Source: Clostridia bacterium (GTDB taxonomy: Bacteria; Bacillota; Clostridia; Oscillospirales; Acutalibacteraceae). Taken from it: a DNA stretch of 64,000 bases. Both the position numbers and the translations under genes were made by a program. A model generated the notes under the pieces. That model ran no database searches and had not been told where the DNA came from. It worked only from the letters and a program-made list of their open reading frames with translations. The first letter of the stretch is position 1, and every line of letters begins with the position of its first letter. This document shows positions 7,821 through 17,248 of this stretch, piece after piece. The DNA is taken from the NCBI GenBank assembly GCA_017430535.1, contig JAFRMR010000027.1, positions 44,994 to 108,993 on the forward strand. Direction: 5' to 3'.

Positions 7821-10800
7821 TAAACTTGCCCGTTTCATAGCGGGGCACCCGAAAATAATACTGCTGGCTGCAAGCCTGCTGCTTATACCCTCGTTTTTCG
7901 GCTATATCAGCACTTTTGTAAATTACGATATTATGTCCTACCTGCCTGAGGATATTGAATCCGTGCAGGGAGAGGCGATACTTGATAAAGAATTCGGCCT
8001 TGCGGCAAACGCCTTTCTTGTGATTGATGATATGAGCCCCAAAGATGTTGTGAAAATCAAGGGCGAGATTGCCGGGGTTGAAGGCGTTTCAAATGTTACC
8101 TGGGTTGATGATATTGCGGATATAAGCATACCGAAGGCAATTCTTCCCGATGCGGTTACGGATATTTTCTACGCTAACGGCGGCAAATCCACCCTGCTGA
8201 TGATACAGTTTGAGCAGGGCTCCGCCACCACCGCCACAATGAACGCCATAAAGGAGATAAGGACAAAGCTCAACAAGCAGTGCTTCCTGAGCGGAATGTC
8301 GGCAATTATTACGGATACCAAGGATTTAAGCGATTCCGAAGCGCCCAAATATATTGTAATAGCCGTTGTGCTGGCGCTCATAGCCCTCTCTTTCACAATG
8401 GATTCCTTCGTGCTGCCCCTGGTGCTGCTTACAGCCCTCGGGTATGCGGTAATATATAACCTGGGCACCAATTTCTTTATGCCCGGCGGAATATCATATA
8501 TAACCCAGAGCGTGGCGGCAATACTGCAGCTGGGTGTTACCATGGATTATTCCGTATTTCTTATGGACAGGTTCAATGAGGAGCAGAAAAACACGGATAA
8601 CAGAACCGAAGCAATGGCAAAGGCGGTTTCCTCCACCTTCGTTTCCCTTGCCGGCTCATCCCTTACCACCATATTCGGCTTCCTTGCCCTGTGCTTTATG
8701 AGCCTTACCCTGGGCCTTGATATAGGTATAGTAATGGCAAAGGGCGTTGTGTTCGGCGTAATAACCGTTGTGGTTGTGCTGCCCGCCTTCCTGCTTCTAT
8801 TCTATAATCCCATTTATAAATTCAGGCACAGGAGGATTATTCCCGGCTTCAGGCACCTGAATAAGTTTGTTATAAAGCACAGAAAGGTTATTGCGGTAAT
8901 ATTTGCCACGCTGATTATACCCTCTTATATCGCAAAAAGCGCAGTGCCCCTTGATTATGTTATATCAAACGCCCTGCCGGAGCAGCTGGATTCCGTGCAG
9001 GCCCTTGGCAAACTCAAGGGCGATTTCAATATGGCTACCACTCATTTTGTGATTATCGATGACGATGTACCCTCAGGCAGAGTTTCGGAGATGATTGATG
9101 AATTTGAAGCGGTAGACGGCATTTCCGGTATCATTTCCCTTAATTCTTTCGTAGGCCCCGCCATCAGCGAAAATATGCTGCCCGAAAGCATAAAGCAGAT
9201 TTGCTTCAAAAACGGAAAGCAGCTTATGATGGTGAATTCGGTTTACACCCCCTCATCAAATGAAGAAAACGCTCAGGTTGATGAGCTTACCTCCATAGTT
9301 AAAAAATACGACCCCTCCGGTTATCTTACGGGCGAGGGGGCAATGTCCAAAGACCTTATAACAGTAACGGATAAGGATTTCAAGGTTACCAGCATTATTT
9401 CCATAGCGGCAATATTCATCCTTGTTGCAATTATATTCAAATCCGTTTCAATCCCGGTAATCCTTGTGGCGGGTATTGAGCTTGCCATAATGATAAACCT
9501 TGCGTTTTCGCTTTTCACCGGAGCAAATGTTTCATTTATTGCGCCCACTATAATCAGCTGCGTTCAGCTGGGCGCCACGGTGGATTACGCAATACTTATG
9601 AGCACAAGGTTCCGCGAGGAGCTTAACAAGGGCCGCAATAAGCTTGAAGCAATGCAGATTGCCGCCGAAGCCTCGGATAAATCCATATTCCAGTCCGCCC
9701 TTGTATTCTTCTGCGCTACCTTCGGCGTTTACTGCGTGTGCAATATTGAGATAGTAAAATCAATCTGCTCAATGCTGGCAAGGGGCGCCGTGATAAGCGG
9801 GCTTGTGATAATAGTGTTCCTGCCCGCCCTGCTTACCTGCTTTGAAAGCATAATAAACAAAACATCATACCGCTGGCGCACGGGAACAGTGAATAGCGAA
9901 AAATCCGGAGAAAGGACTGAAGCAAAAAGTATGAAAGCATCTTCCTTAATAAAAAAAGCCGTTGCTCTTACAACAGCTCTTATAATGGTTATGGGCTTCA
10001 CCGCCTGCGGCGCAAAGCAGGATGAAGAGAATACTGATAATAAAGAAATCACCGCCGAGCAGCCTGTTTATACCGCAGAGCCCGGCTCCGTTTCAAAATC
10101 CGAAACCGTATATATCAATATAGATAACAGCGGCAAAACTCAGAATATCAGCGTAACCGACTGGCTCCATACAGATAAGGGCGAAGTCCGCGTAACAGAT
10201 AAAAGCGGGATGAAAAATATTGAGAATATCAAAAGCGATATTCTTCCCGTTGAAGAGGGCGGAAACATCCTTTGGAATATGACGGAATCGGACCTTTATT
10301 ACAGCGGGCAGACGGATAAAAAGCCCCCTGTGGAGATTGAAATAAACTACACTCTTGACGGCGAAAAGATTGCCCCTGAAAAGCTGGCGGGCAGGAGCGG
10401 AAAAGTTGAGATTGATATTAAAATGAAAAACACTCTCAGCGAAAAATTCAGCGCCGACGGCAATGAATCAAAAGTTTACCTGCCCGTGCTTGTGGTCGGC
10501 GGATGTATCCTGCCCGAAGCTGAGTTTTCCGGCGTTCAGGTTAAAAACGGCAGAGCCATAGGCGACGGCACAAAAGAAATTGCGGTTGTTTTCGGTGTGC
10601 CGGGGCTCAGCGAGAGCCTGGGCCTCAAAGGGCTGGGGCTTAATGAAATAACCGGCATTGAGCTCGGCTCATCTGCAAGCATTACCGCAGATGCAAAGGA
10701 TTTTGCCCTGGGCAATATGTATTTTGCCGCCATACCGATAAGCTCCCTTAATATTGAGCTTGATAATGACAGCTCAATTGATGACCTTAAAACCGTGCTT

Positions 10801-11559
10801 TCCGTGCTCAGCGAGGTGCAGAATACCGTAAGCAATATGGATATAGACCGGCTTATGGGTATGCTGGCCCCCGGCAGTTCGGATTCGCTTATAAGCGTTG
10901 TGGGTGATGCGGTTGACCTGTATAACAGCAACAAGGCCCTTATAAATGTGCTGGCAAAATACGCCTCCCCCGAAAATAACGCCGCCCTCAGGGGCCTGCT
11001 GGAATTCATGACCGATGAAAACACCGTAAAAGCCCTGCGGCTGCTCACGGATTCCAGCGTAACTCAGTTTTTTGCCCGGTTGTCCGATATGGGCAACAGT
11101 GTTGCGGTTGCGGATTCCCTGCTTAAGGACCTGCAGGACCCGGAGGTAAGAAAAGCCCTTGACAACCTGCCTGATACTATGGAGAAGCTGGGAAAAATTC
11201 AGAAAGTACTCAGCGAAAATCAGAGCACGGTGGATTACCTTATGTCATTGCTCAATGATGACACGGCCCAGGCGGTAAATAAGATATTCGCTATGCTTGA
11301 TGAAACAGACCTTAAAAAGCTGGATGAAAAATACGGCGCCCTGACCGAAAATGCAGGGGATATAGCCGTAAGGATTGAAAAGTGGATTGCCTTCGGCAAA
11401 TCCTACAGGATTTTTACCGATGCACCCGAAAACATGCAGACCTCCGTATTCTTTATCTATATGACTCCTTCTATAGAAAAGAAGGCGGAAAAAACGGAAA
11501 CCACCACCGCCCCCTCCGGCCAATCTCCTCTGGATGAGTTTATAAAGAAATTTAAATAA
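7813..11559 (+). CDS. MMPL/RND-type permease fused to lipoprotein-like domain
   Basis: 1248 residues, much longer than a usual Firmicutes MMPL permease (about 700). Residues 1-~700 contain two repeats, each with one N-terminal membrane helix, an extracellular loop of about 150 residues (both with LPE-E-DSVQ motifs, 41-50 and about 385-397) and five or six helices; the proton-path segments LGVTMDYSVFLMDRF and LGATVDYAILMSTRF are plain. At residues 707-732 there is an internal sequence that looks like a complete lipoprotein signal peptide: M707 KASSLIKK, a hydrophobic core and the lipobox FTAC with Cys732. The rest (about 733-1248) is an extracellular domain with beta-rich start (ETVYINIDNSGKTQNISVTD), helical middle and a TTTAP linker before FIKKFK. 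Likely exports a lipid, peptide or drug; substrate unknown. Confidence 0.9.
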   Translation: MIDKLARFIAGHPKIILLAASLLLIPSFFGYISTFVNYDIMSYLPEDIESVQGEAILDKEFGLAANAFLVIDDMSPKDVVKIKGEIAGVEGVSNVTWVDDIADISIPKAILPDAVTDIFYANGGKSTLLMIQFEQGSATTATMNAIKEIRTKLNKQCFLSGMSAIITDTKDLSDSEAPKYIVIAVVLALIALSFTMDSFVLPLVLLTALGYAVIYNLGTNFFMPGGISYITQSVAAILQLGVTMDYSVFLMDRFNEEQKNTDNRTEAMAKAVSSTFVSLAGSSLTTIFGFLALCFMSLTLGLDIGIVMAKGVVFGVITVVVVLPAFLLLFYNPIYKFRHRRIIPGFRHLNKFVIKHRKVIAVIFATLIIPSYIAKSAVPLDYVISNALPEQLDSVQALGKLKGDFNMATTHFVIIDDDVPSGRVSEMIDEFEAVDGISGIISLNSFVGPAISENMLPESIKQICFKNGKQLMMVNSVYTPSSNEENAQVDELTSIVKKYDPSGYLTGEGAMSKDLITVTDKDFKVTSIISIAAIFILVAIIFKSVSIPVILVAGIELAIMINLAFSLFTGANVSFIAPTIISCVQLGATVDYAILMSTRFREELNKGRNKLEAMQIAAEASDKSIFQSALVFFCATFGVYCVCNIEIVKSICSMLARGAVISGLVIIVFLPALLTCFESIINKTSYRWRTGTVNSEKSGERTEAKSMKASSLIKKAVALTTALIMVMGFTACGAKQDEENTDNKEITAEQPVYTAEPGSVSKSETVYINIDNSGKTQNISVTDWLHTDKGEVRVTDKSGMKNIENIKSDILPVEEGGNILWNMTESDLYYSGQTDKKPPVEIEINYTLDGEKIAPEKLAGRSGKVEIDIKMKNTLSEKFSADGNESKVYLPVLVVGGCILPEAEFSGVQVKNGRAIGDGTKEIAVVFGVPGLSESLGLKGLGLNEITGIELGSSASITADAKDFALGNMYFAAIPISSLNIELDNDSSIDDLKTVLSVLSEVQNTVSNMDIDRLMGMLAPGSSDSLISVVGDAVDLYNSNKALINVLAKYASPENNAALRGLLEFMTDENTVKALRLLTDSSVTQFFARLSDMGNSVAVADSLLKDLQDPEVRKALDNLPDTMEKLGKIQKVLSENQSTVDYLMSLLNDDTAQAVNKIFAMLDETDLKKLDEKYGALTENAGDIAVRIEKWIAFGKSYRIFTDAPENMQTSVFFIYMTPSIEKKAEKTETTTAPSGQSPLDEFIKKFK

Positions 11560-11571
11560 TAAAACAAAAGC

Positions 11572-11605
11572 AACCGGAGCCTATGTTTTACAGGCTCCGG
11601 TTTTT
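11572..11605. terminator. Terminator of tetR-MMPL operon
   Basis: 11-bp stem AACCGGAGCCT (11572-11582) against AGGCTCCGGTT (11592-11602), 9-nt loop, followed by TTTTT counting the stem end. Strong intrinsic terminator. Confidence 0.9.
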
Positions 11606-11699
11606 GACTGCGCAGGAGTATTTGCCGGGTATATGTTGCGCAGGGGGAAAAGCTGTGATATAATTCGGATATAATAATTTACCAAAACGGAAAGAAAAA

Positions 11700-13061
11700 A
11701 TGACAGACAGAGTTTTTTACAAATCATTTCTTATAATGACCGTTACCGTGGCTCTTCAGAACCTTATTGTTTACGGCGTTAACCTTGCGGATTCCGTAAT
11801 GCTGGGAGCTTACAGCGAAACGGCTCTCAGTGGCACGGGGGTGTGCAACAACCTGCAGTTTCTGCTGCTTATGGGGGTTACGGGCGTTGCCAACGGTATG
11901 ACGGTAATTGCCTCAAGAAGCTGGGGCGAAAAGGACCTGACGGGGATTAAAAGAATATCCGCAGTGGCAAATATTATGGCCCTGGGGTTTTCCGCGCTGC
12001 TTTTTGCCCTTGCGGCCTTTATGCCGGAGAAGCTCATAGCCCTTTATACCGATAAACCTTCGGTGGCTGCTCAGGCGGTTGAGTACCTTTCGGTAATAAA
12101 ATATACCTACCTGCTTTTCGGCGCCACCCAGATTCTGCTTGCGATACTCAGAAGCGTTGAAACGGTGAATATCGGTTTTTATGTTTCCCTTTCATCCTTC
12201 GGAATAAATGTTTTTCTTAATTACATACTGATTTTCGGCAAGCTGGGCTGCCCGGAGATGGGCATTAAAGGCGCAGCCCTAGCAACCCTGATATCAAGGG
12301 CCGTGGAATTTGCCGTTGCCCTTATCTACACCCTGTGGGGGGATAAGAAAATACGGCTTAAAATCACCGACCTTTTCAGAGCGGACAGAGAGATGTTCCG
12401 CGCCTATTTCAGAACTGGATCCCCCCTGCTTGCAAGCTCCGTTTCCTGGGGAATTGCCATGAGCATACAGGGGGCGATTATAGGCAGGCTGGTTGAGAGC
12501 GCAATAGCCGCAAACAGCATTGTTACCACACTGTTTCAGGCGGCAACAATATTCACCTATGCAGGCAGTAACGCCGCCTGCGTGCTGACTGCCAAAACCA
12601 TTGGCGAAAACGCCAGCCTTGATGTGATTAAAAAACGCAGCACGGGCCTTCAGATAAGGTTTCTTATAATCGGCGCCGTGTCAAGCGGCCTGCTGGTGCT
12701 GTGCAAACACCTGCTGCTGGGCTTTTATGTCGCCACCCCCGAAACCGTGCATTACGCAAACCTTTTTACCATTGTGCTGGCGGTATCCATACTGGGCACA
12801 TCCTATGAGGCGCCCACCCTGTGCGGCATAGTTTCCGGCGGGGGAGATACCACCTTTGTGCTGAGGAACGATATTATATTCATGTGGCTTATAGTGCTGC
12901 CGGTTTCCGCCCTGAGCGCCTTTGTTTTCAAATTCCCCGTGGCAGTTACCTTTGCCTGCCTTAAGGCGGACCAGGTGCTGAAATGCCCTGTGGCCTTTTT
13001 CAAGGTGAGAAAGTATAACTGGATAAAGAAAACAGGGCAGCAGGAAAACCCCGCAGCGTGA
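11700..13061 (+). CDS. MATE-family efflux transporter
   Basis: 453 residues with about 12 hydrophobic segments in two similar halves, the MATE arrangement. VNLADSVMLGAYSETALSGT near the N-terminus is the family's helix-1/2 signature, and ILRSVETVNIGFYVSLSSFG with LNYILIFGKLGCPEMGIKGA (about 142-200) is the classic middle segment; the second half repeats the pattern with IVSGGGDTTFVLRNDI. MATE proteins expel cationic drugs or metabolites using a proton or sodium gradient. The start ATG 11700 has AACGGAAAG upstream, a weak ribosome site. It heads a plus-strand run with the phosphoesterase 13 nt downstream. An AT-rich stretch at 11640-11680 may hold its promoter (TATAAT-like at 11657-11661). Confidence 0.92.
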   Translation: MTDRVFYKSFLIMTVTVALQNLIVYGVNLADSVMLGAYSETALSGTGVCNNLQFLLLMGVTGVANGMTVIASRSWGEKDLTGIKRISAVANIMALGFSALLFALAAFMPEKLIALYTDKPSVAAQAVEYLSVIKYTYLLFGATQILLAILRSVETVNIGFYVSLSSFGINVFLNYILIFGKLGCPEMGIKGAALATLISRAVEFAVALIYTLWGDKKIRLKITDLFRADREMFRAYFRTGSPLLASSVSWGIAMSIQGAIIGRLVESAIAANSIVTTLFQAATIFTYAGSNAACVLTAKTIGENASLDVIKKRSTGLQIRFLIIGAVSSGLLVLCKHLLLGFYVATPETVHYANLFTIVLAVSILGTSYEAPTLCGIVSGGGDTTFVLRNDIIFMWLIVLPVSALSAFVFKFPVAVTFACLKADQVLKCPVAFFKVRKYNWIKKTGQQENPAA

Positions 13062-13074
13062 AAGGTGCGGATTT

Positions 13075-13773
13075 ATGAAACTGGGAATATATGCGGACCC
13101 TCATTACTCCGCACAGGAGATAACCTGCGGGGTGCGCTTTAACAGCAGGTCCCTTGATAAAATACGGGCGGCCTACAGATTCTTTGAGCAGGAAAAATGC
13201 GATATTGCAATCTGCCTCGGTGATCTTATTGATAAAGATATAAACCACAAAGCGGAAACCGAAAACCTGAGAAAAGCGGCTGAGGTTATAAATTCCTCTT
13301 TTGTGCCCACCGTATGCCTTATGGGCAACCACGATGCCTTTGCCTTTACCCGTGAGGAGTTTTACGGTATTCTGGGGGGCGAGTGCATGCCCCGGGACTG
13401 TACCGTGCAGGGGAAGCGGCTGATTTTTCTTGATGCCTGTTATTTCGGGAGCGGCGAGCCCTATATGCCCGGGGATACGGACTGGACCGATACATACTTC
13501 CCCTTTGAGGAAAAGCTCAGAGAAGCCGTTTCGTCATCCGATGAGGAGATTTATGTATTTGTGCATCAGAATCTGGACCCTGCCGCGGGAGAACGCCACC
13601 TTATTCAGAACGCCGGAAGCATAAACAGAATTCTTTATGAAAGCGGCAGAGTTAAAGCCGTTTATCAGGGCCATTATCACCCCGGGTGCCGGAGCATCCT
13701 TAACGGAATCCGCTATATCACGGTGCCCGCAATGTGTGAATCCGACGGCGCATTTTTTACGGAAGATATATAA
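13075..13773 (+). CDS. Calcineurin-like metallophosphoesterase
   Basis: 232 residues with every metal motif of the family in order: YADPH (DxH, residues 6-10), GDLID (GDxxD, about 49-53), GNHD (about 82-85), VHQ (about 163) and GHYH (about 198-201). Short for the family, but no motif is missing. Substrate cannot be told from sequence; relatives cleave phosphomonoesters, phosphodiesters or nucleotides. No signal peptide, so probably cytosolic. RBS: GTGCGG before the ATG is weak, and with only 13 nt between this gene and the MATE gene, coupled translation is likely. The operon continues into the DMT permease 29 nt downstream. Confidence 0.9.
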   Translation: MKLGIYADPHYSAQEITCGVRFNSRSLDKIRAAYRFFEQEKCDIAICLGDLIDKDINHKAETENLRKAAEVINSSFVPTVCLMGNHDAFAFTREEFYGILGGECMPRDCTVQGKRLIFLDACYFGSGEPYMPGDTDWTDTYFPFEEKLREAVSSSDEEIYVFVHQNLDPAAGERHLIQNAGSINRILYESGRVKAVYQGHYHPGCRSILNGIRYITVPAMCESDGAFFTEDI

Positions 13774-13802
13774 GAACCGGGAAAACCCGGAGGAGAAATA
13801 AA

Positions 13803-14726
13803 ATGAAAAAACACAGTCAGATAATCTGCCCCGCGCTGATAATTCTTGCGGGTTGTTTCTGGGGGAGCATGGGCATTTTTGTAAGGAAGCTCGGCACCTT
13901 CGGTTTCAGCTCGGCGCAGATTGTATCAATCCGCCTTACATTGGCGGCTCTGGTTTTCTGCCTGATTCTGCTTATAAAAGAGCCCGCCGGCTTTAAAATA
14001 CAGCCTAAAGATATTCCCCTTTTTCTGGGGCTGGGCCTCGGGAGCATATTGTTTTTTACGGTGTGCTATTTTACCGCAATAACAATGATGCCCCTTTCCG
14101 TTGCGGCAATACTGCTCTATACATCCCCTATATGGATTATGCTTATGTCCGCAGTGTTTTTCCGCGAAAAAATCAGCGGCAGAAAGCTTGCGGCCCTTGC
14201 CCTGGCCTTTGCCGGCTGTGTACTGGTTTCGGGCATTTCCGGGGAGGGAATAAGCCTTAAGGGGTTTTTAATCGGTCTCGGCGCGGGTTTCGGCTACGGG
14301 CTTTACAGTATCCTCGGCACCGTTGCCCTGAGGCGTTACTCACCCTATACCGTAACCGCCTATACCTTTATTATTGCGGCGGCGGGGTCCTTTGCAGTCT
14401 GCCGCCCCGGGGATATGCTCTCAAAATTTGCCCGGGCGGATAATACGGCGTGGCTGTTTCTGTTTTGCTGCCTTACCGCCCTTGTAACCGCCGTTATCCC
14501 CTTCCTTGCCTATACCCGGGGGCTTGCCGGGACTGAACCGGGCAAGGCGGGAATCCTTGCAACAATAGAGCCGGTGGTTGCAACCGTTATCGGTATAATT
14601 GTATTTGCCGAGCAGCCCACGGTTATTTCCTGCGCAGGCATTGCCCTGATACTTACGGCAGTAATTATTCTTAACATAAACAATAACAAAAAGGAGAAAA
14701 ACTATGAGCAACGCGGCGAAAGTTAA
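13803..14726 (+). CDS. EamA/DMT-family permease
   Basis: 307 residues forming about ten membrane helices in two EamA repeats (about 10-140 and 155-295). Family markers include WGSMGIFVRKL in helix 1, SVAAILLYTSPIWIMLMSAV in the first half and ATIEPVVATVIGIIVFAEQP near the end, where the Glu-Pro pair is conserved. Members export amino acids, sugars or other small metabolites; this one's substrate is unknown. RBS GGAGGAG is 8 nt before ATG. Its 3' end overlaps the FMN-binding gene by 23 bp, in another frame, which ties expression of the two together. Confidence 0.92.
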   Translation: MKKHSQIICPALIILAGCFWGSMGIFVRKLGTFGFSSAQIVSIRLTLAALVFCLILLIKEPAGFKIQPKDIPLFLGLGLGSILFFTVCYFTAITMMPLSVAAILLYTSPIWIMLMSAVFFREKISGRKLAALALAFAGCVLVSGISGEGISLKGFLIGLGAGFGYGLYSILGTVALRRYSPYTVTAYTFIIAAAGSFAVCRPGDMLSKFARADNTAWLFLFCCLTALVTAVIPFLAYTRGLAGTEPGKAGILATIEPVVATVIGIIVFAEQPTVISCAGIALILTAVIILNINNNKKEKNYEQRGES

Positions 14727-15105
14727 TGATTTTCTTAACAAGGCAGAAGTTTTTTACTTCCTTACCACAGACGGGGACCAGCCCAAAGGCCGCCCCTTCG
14801 GCTTTCATCTGCTGGCGGATGACAGGCTGTATTTCGGCTGCGGCACATTCAAGGATGTTTACAGGCAGCTGACTGAAAACCCCAAGGTGGAAATCCTTGC
14901 CCTGGCAGGGGGAGAGTTCCTGCGCTATGACGGCACAATAAAAGAGGTTAAGGATGAAGCATTGCTTGAAAAAACCAGGCAGGCAATGCCCGATGTTATG
15001 GATTTATACGATAAAAACGGCTGGACCATGGCCCTGTTTTATCTTGAAAACGGCCGGGCAGAAATCCGGGGGCTTTTTGAGCAGAAAGAAGCCTTTGAGG
15101 TATAA
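14704..15105 (+). CDS. Pyridoxamine 5'-phosphate oxidase-like FMN protein
   Basis: 133 residues with the split-barrel flavin-binding fold: FYFLTTDGDQPKGRPFGF (16-33), LYFGCGTFKDVYRQL (about 43-57, FMN phosphate contact region) and PKVEILALAGGEFLRYDG (about 60-77). Such small proteins usually bind FMN or F420 and reduce small molecules; the PLP-pathway function of PdxH itself is not implied. Starts within the end of the permease gene at AAAGGAG-N6-ATG. Last gene of the 11700-15105 run, closed by a strong terminator. Confidence 0.85.
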   Translation: MSNAAKVNDFLNKAEVFYFLTTDGDQPKGRPFGFHLLADDRLYFGCGTFKDVYRQLTENPKVEILALAGGEFLRYDGTIKEVKDEALLEKTRQAMPDVMDLYDKNGWTMALFYLENGRAEIRGLFEQKEAFEV

Positions 15106-15143
15106 AAAATACCGCGCTCCCCTAAATCGGGAGCGCGGTTTTG
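15106..15143. terminator. Bidirectional terminator between convergent genes
   Basis: Perfect 11-bp stem ACCGCGCTCCC (15111-15121) and GGGAGCGCGGT (15129-15139), 7-nt loop, A run before and TTTT after. It separates the plus-strand FMN-protein gene from the minus-strand oxidoreductase, whose stop codon lies only 12 nt away. Confidence 0.92.
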
Positions 15144-15151
15144 CTTTTGCA

Positions 15152-17128
15152 TCATATTTTATTGCCGACGGTATAGCCCTCATAAACTGCGGCGGGCAGA
15201 ATTCCTCCGCCGTTTGAATCACCTATATTGTAAACTTCCGGCAGCTCATCCTTAAGCTGCTCATAGAGGGAGGCATCCGGCCTTTCGCCTATGGCCATTA
15301 CAACGGTTTCGGCAGGCAGGGTTATTTCTCTGCCGGCTTTATCTGCGCAGATAACGGCGGAATCCGTAATGCGCAGTGCCTTGTGCTCTGTAAGAATTTT
15401 AACACCGAAGCCCTTCAGGTGGCCCATAAGTATTGTGCGGGCGGTTTTGCCCGTGTTGCCCGCAAGGGTATCGGTAACCTCAACCAGGGTTACGGCCTTG
15501 CCCTGCTTGCCCAGAAGCTCCGCAGTTTCGCAGCCCGTGGAGCCCCCGCCAATAACAACAGCGGTTTTTCCTGTTGCGGCGCCGGCAAGCACATCTTTTG
15601 CAAATACCGCTCTTTCGGCCCCGTCAATTTTAAGGGATACGGGTTTTGAGCCGGTGGCGCATACAACCGCGTCCGCCCCGAGGGCAAGCACATCCTCTTT
15701 TGTGAGGGCTTTGCCCAGATGAACGGTTACGCCCTTGAGCTCAAGCTGCCTTTCAAGGTAGGGCCTGAGCAGGGTGAAATGCTCCTTGAAGGGGGGCTTA
15801 TCCGCAAGATTTATCATGCCGCCTACTTCATCGGAGCTGTCATATATATCAACGGTATGGCCCCTGAGGGCGGCTATGCGGGCGGCCTCAACCCCGGCAA
15901 CACCGGCGCCGATTACCGCCACCTTCTTTTTAACCGGGGCAGGGGTGATTGTGTAATCGTTATCTCCCCTTGCAAGCACGGCATTTGCGGAGCAGATTGC
16001 CCTGCCCCCGTGCTGAAGCTGCTGGTTTATGCAATGGCCGCAGCCTATGCAGGGGCGTACTTCATCCTCTCTGCCCTCTTCAATAAGCTTAACAAGGTCC
16101 GGCTGCGCCAGCAGAGCGTGGCCGATGAATATGAAATCGCATTTTCCTTTTGCCAGGGCGGCTTCCGCCTTAACCGGGTCCTGAGCCCTGCCGCCGCCGA
16201 TAAGGGGTATGGTTTTGGGTCTGCCTGTGGTAAGGAAGATACCTGCCTTCACCACCTGACAAAGGGGCACCGCCATACAGTCGGGGTAAGCGGATTCCGG
16301 TTTTTCGTTTTTGCCGGATTCCTCGGACCACTTGCCGGCCAGAACCTCAATGGCATCAACCCCGGCCTGCTGCAGCTTTTTGCTGTAATATATGCCGTCC
16401 GGTATGGAGATACCGCCGTCTTTGCCCTGCTCCACTACGGAAAGCTTGACTATAAGGGCAAAGTCATCCCCGCAAAGCTCCCGTATGCGCTTAACAATAT
16501 TCAGGTGAAAGCGTATGCGGTTTTTTCTGCTGCCGCCGTATTCATCGGTGCGTATGTTTGCCGTGGATGAAAGGAACTGCTGCCCGAGGTAATAGCCCAC
16601 GCTGTGAATTTCCACTCCGTCAAAGCCCGCTTTTTTGGCTCTCAGGGCGGCCTGAGCGTATTTTTCCTCTATTTCGTGAATCTCGGGTATTGTAAGCTGC
16701 CGGGGAGTTTCGTTGGCAAGGCCCATCATAAAGGAATAGGGCATGGCCACAGGGCTTGGGCCCACGGGCTGAGCGCCGATTATTGCCCGCCTTGCGCCTC
16801 TGCCTGTGTGGGAAATCTGCAGAAAGGCCTTTGCTCCACCTTCGTGGATAACCGAGGCGAGCCTGGCCATGCCGGGGATATATTTATCATCATCAATTAC
16901 CAGCATACCTTTGGTGTTAAGGCCCAGTGGGGTATCAACGCAGGTAACCTCAACTATAATTGCGCCCACGCCGCCTTTTGCCCGCTCTGCATAGTGGTTG
17001 AGCACCGCCGTATTAACAAAGCCGTTATCGGACTGGCTCATACCCATTGCCGCCATAACCGTGCGGTTGCGCAGGGTAACGGGGCCGATACTGCCCGGGG
17101 AAAAAAGATGAGGATATTTCGGATTCAT
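15152..17128 (-). CDS. Old-Yellow-Enzyme/FAD-NAD oxidoreductase (dienoyl-CoA reductase type)
   Basis: 658 residues, the usual size of the 2,4-dienoyl-CoA reductase/BaiCD/2-enoate reductase family. Residues 1-~340: FMN-binding TIM barrel (MGMSQSDNGFVNTAVLNHY; HTGRGARRAI; RTDEYGGSRKNR). Residues about 361-380: Fe-S cluster cysteines CIGCGHC...C with spacing C-x2-C-x2-C-x12-C. Residues about 400-658: FAD and NAD(P) Rossmann domains (VIGAGVAGVEAARIAALRG; AVVIGGGSTGCETAELLG). In most relatives the barrel has HGAHGYL; here the matching segment is HSVGYYL, so one active-site His is replaced and substrate preference may differ. Probable role: reduction of an activated C=C bond (enoate, steroid or enone). 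Single gene; RBS AAAGGAG. Confidence 0.9.
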   Translation of the reverse strand: MNPKYPHLFSPGSIGPVTLRNRTVMAAMGMSQSDNGFVNTAVLNHYAERAKGGVGAIIVEVTCVDTPLGLNTKGMLVIDDDKYIPGMARLASVIHEGGAKAFLQISHTGRGARRAIIGAQPVGPSPVAMPYSFMMGLANETPRQLTIPEIHEIEEKYAQAALRAKKAGFDGVEIHSVGYYLGQQFLSSTANIRTDEYGGSRKNRIRFHLNIVKRIRELCGDDFALIVKLSVVEQGKDGGISIPDGIYYSKKLQQAGVDAIEVLAGKWSEESGKNEKPESAYPDCMAVPLCQVVKAGIFLTTGRPKTIPLIGGGRAQDPVKAEAALAKGKCDFIFIGHALLAQPDLVKLIEEGREDEVRPCIGCGHCINQQLQHGGRAICSANAVLARGDNDYTITPAPVKKKVAVIGAGVAGVEAARIAALRGHTVDIYDSSDEVGGMINLADKPPFKEHFTLLRPYLERQLELKGVTVHLGKALTKEDVLALGADAVVCATGSKPVSLKIDGAERAVFAKDVLAGAATGKTAVVIGGGSTGCETAELLGKQGKAVTLVEVTDTLAGNTGKTARTILMGHLKGFGVKILTEHKALRITDSAVICADKAGREITLPAETVVMAIGERPDASLYEQLKDELPEVYNIGDSNGGGILPAAVYEGYTVGNKI

Positions 17129-17248
17129 AAGGGCTCTCCTTTTTTCATTTTTATTCTCTTTTGATTATACCCGCCGAGCCCTTGAATGTCAACGGAAACG
17201 GGGCGAACAAAAACCCCCGGATTGTTACATCCGGGAGAGGGAAGAGGA

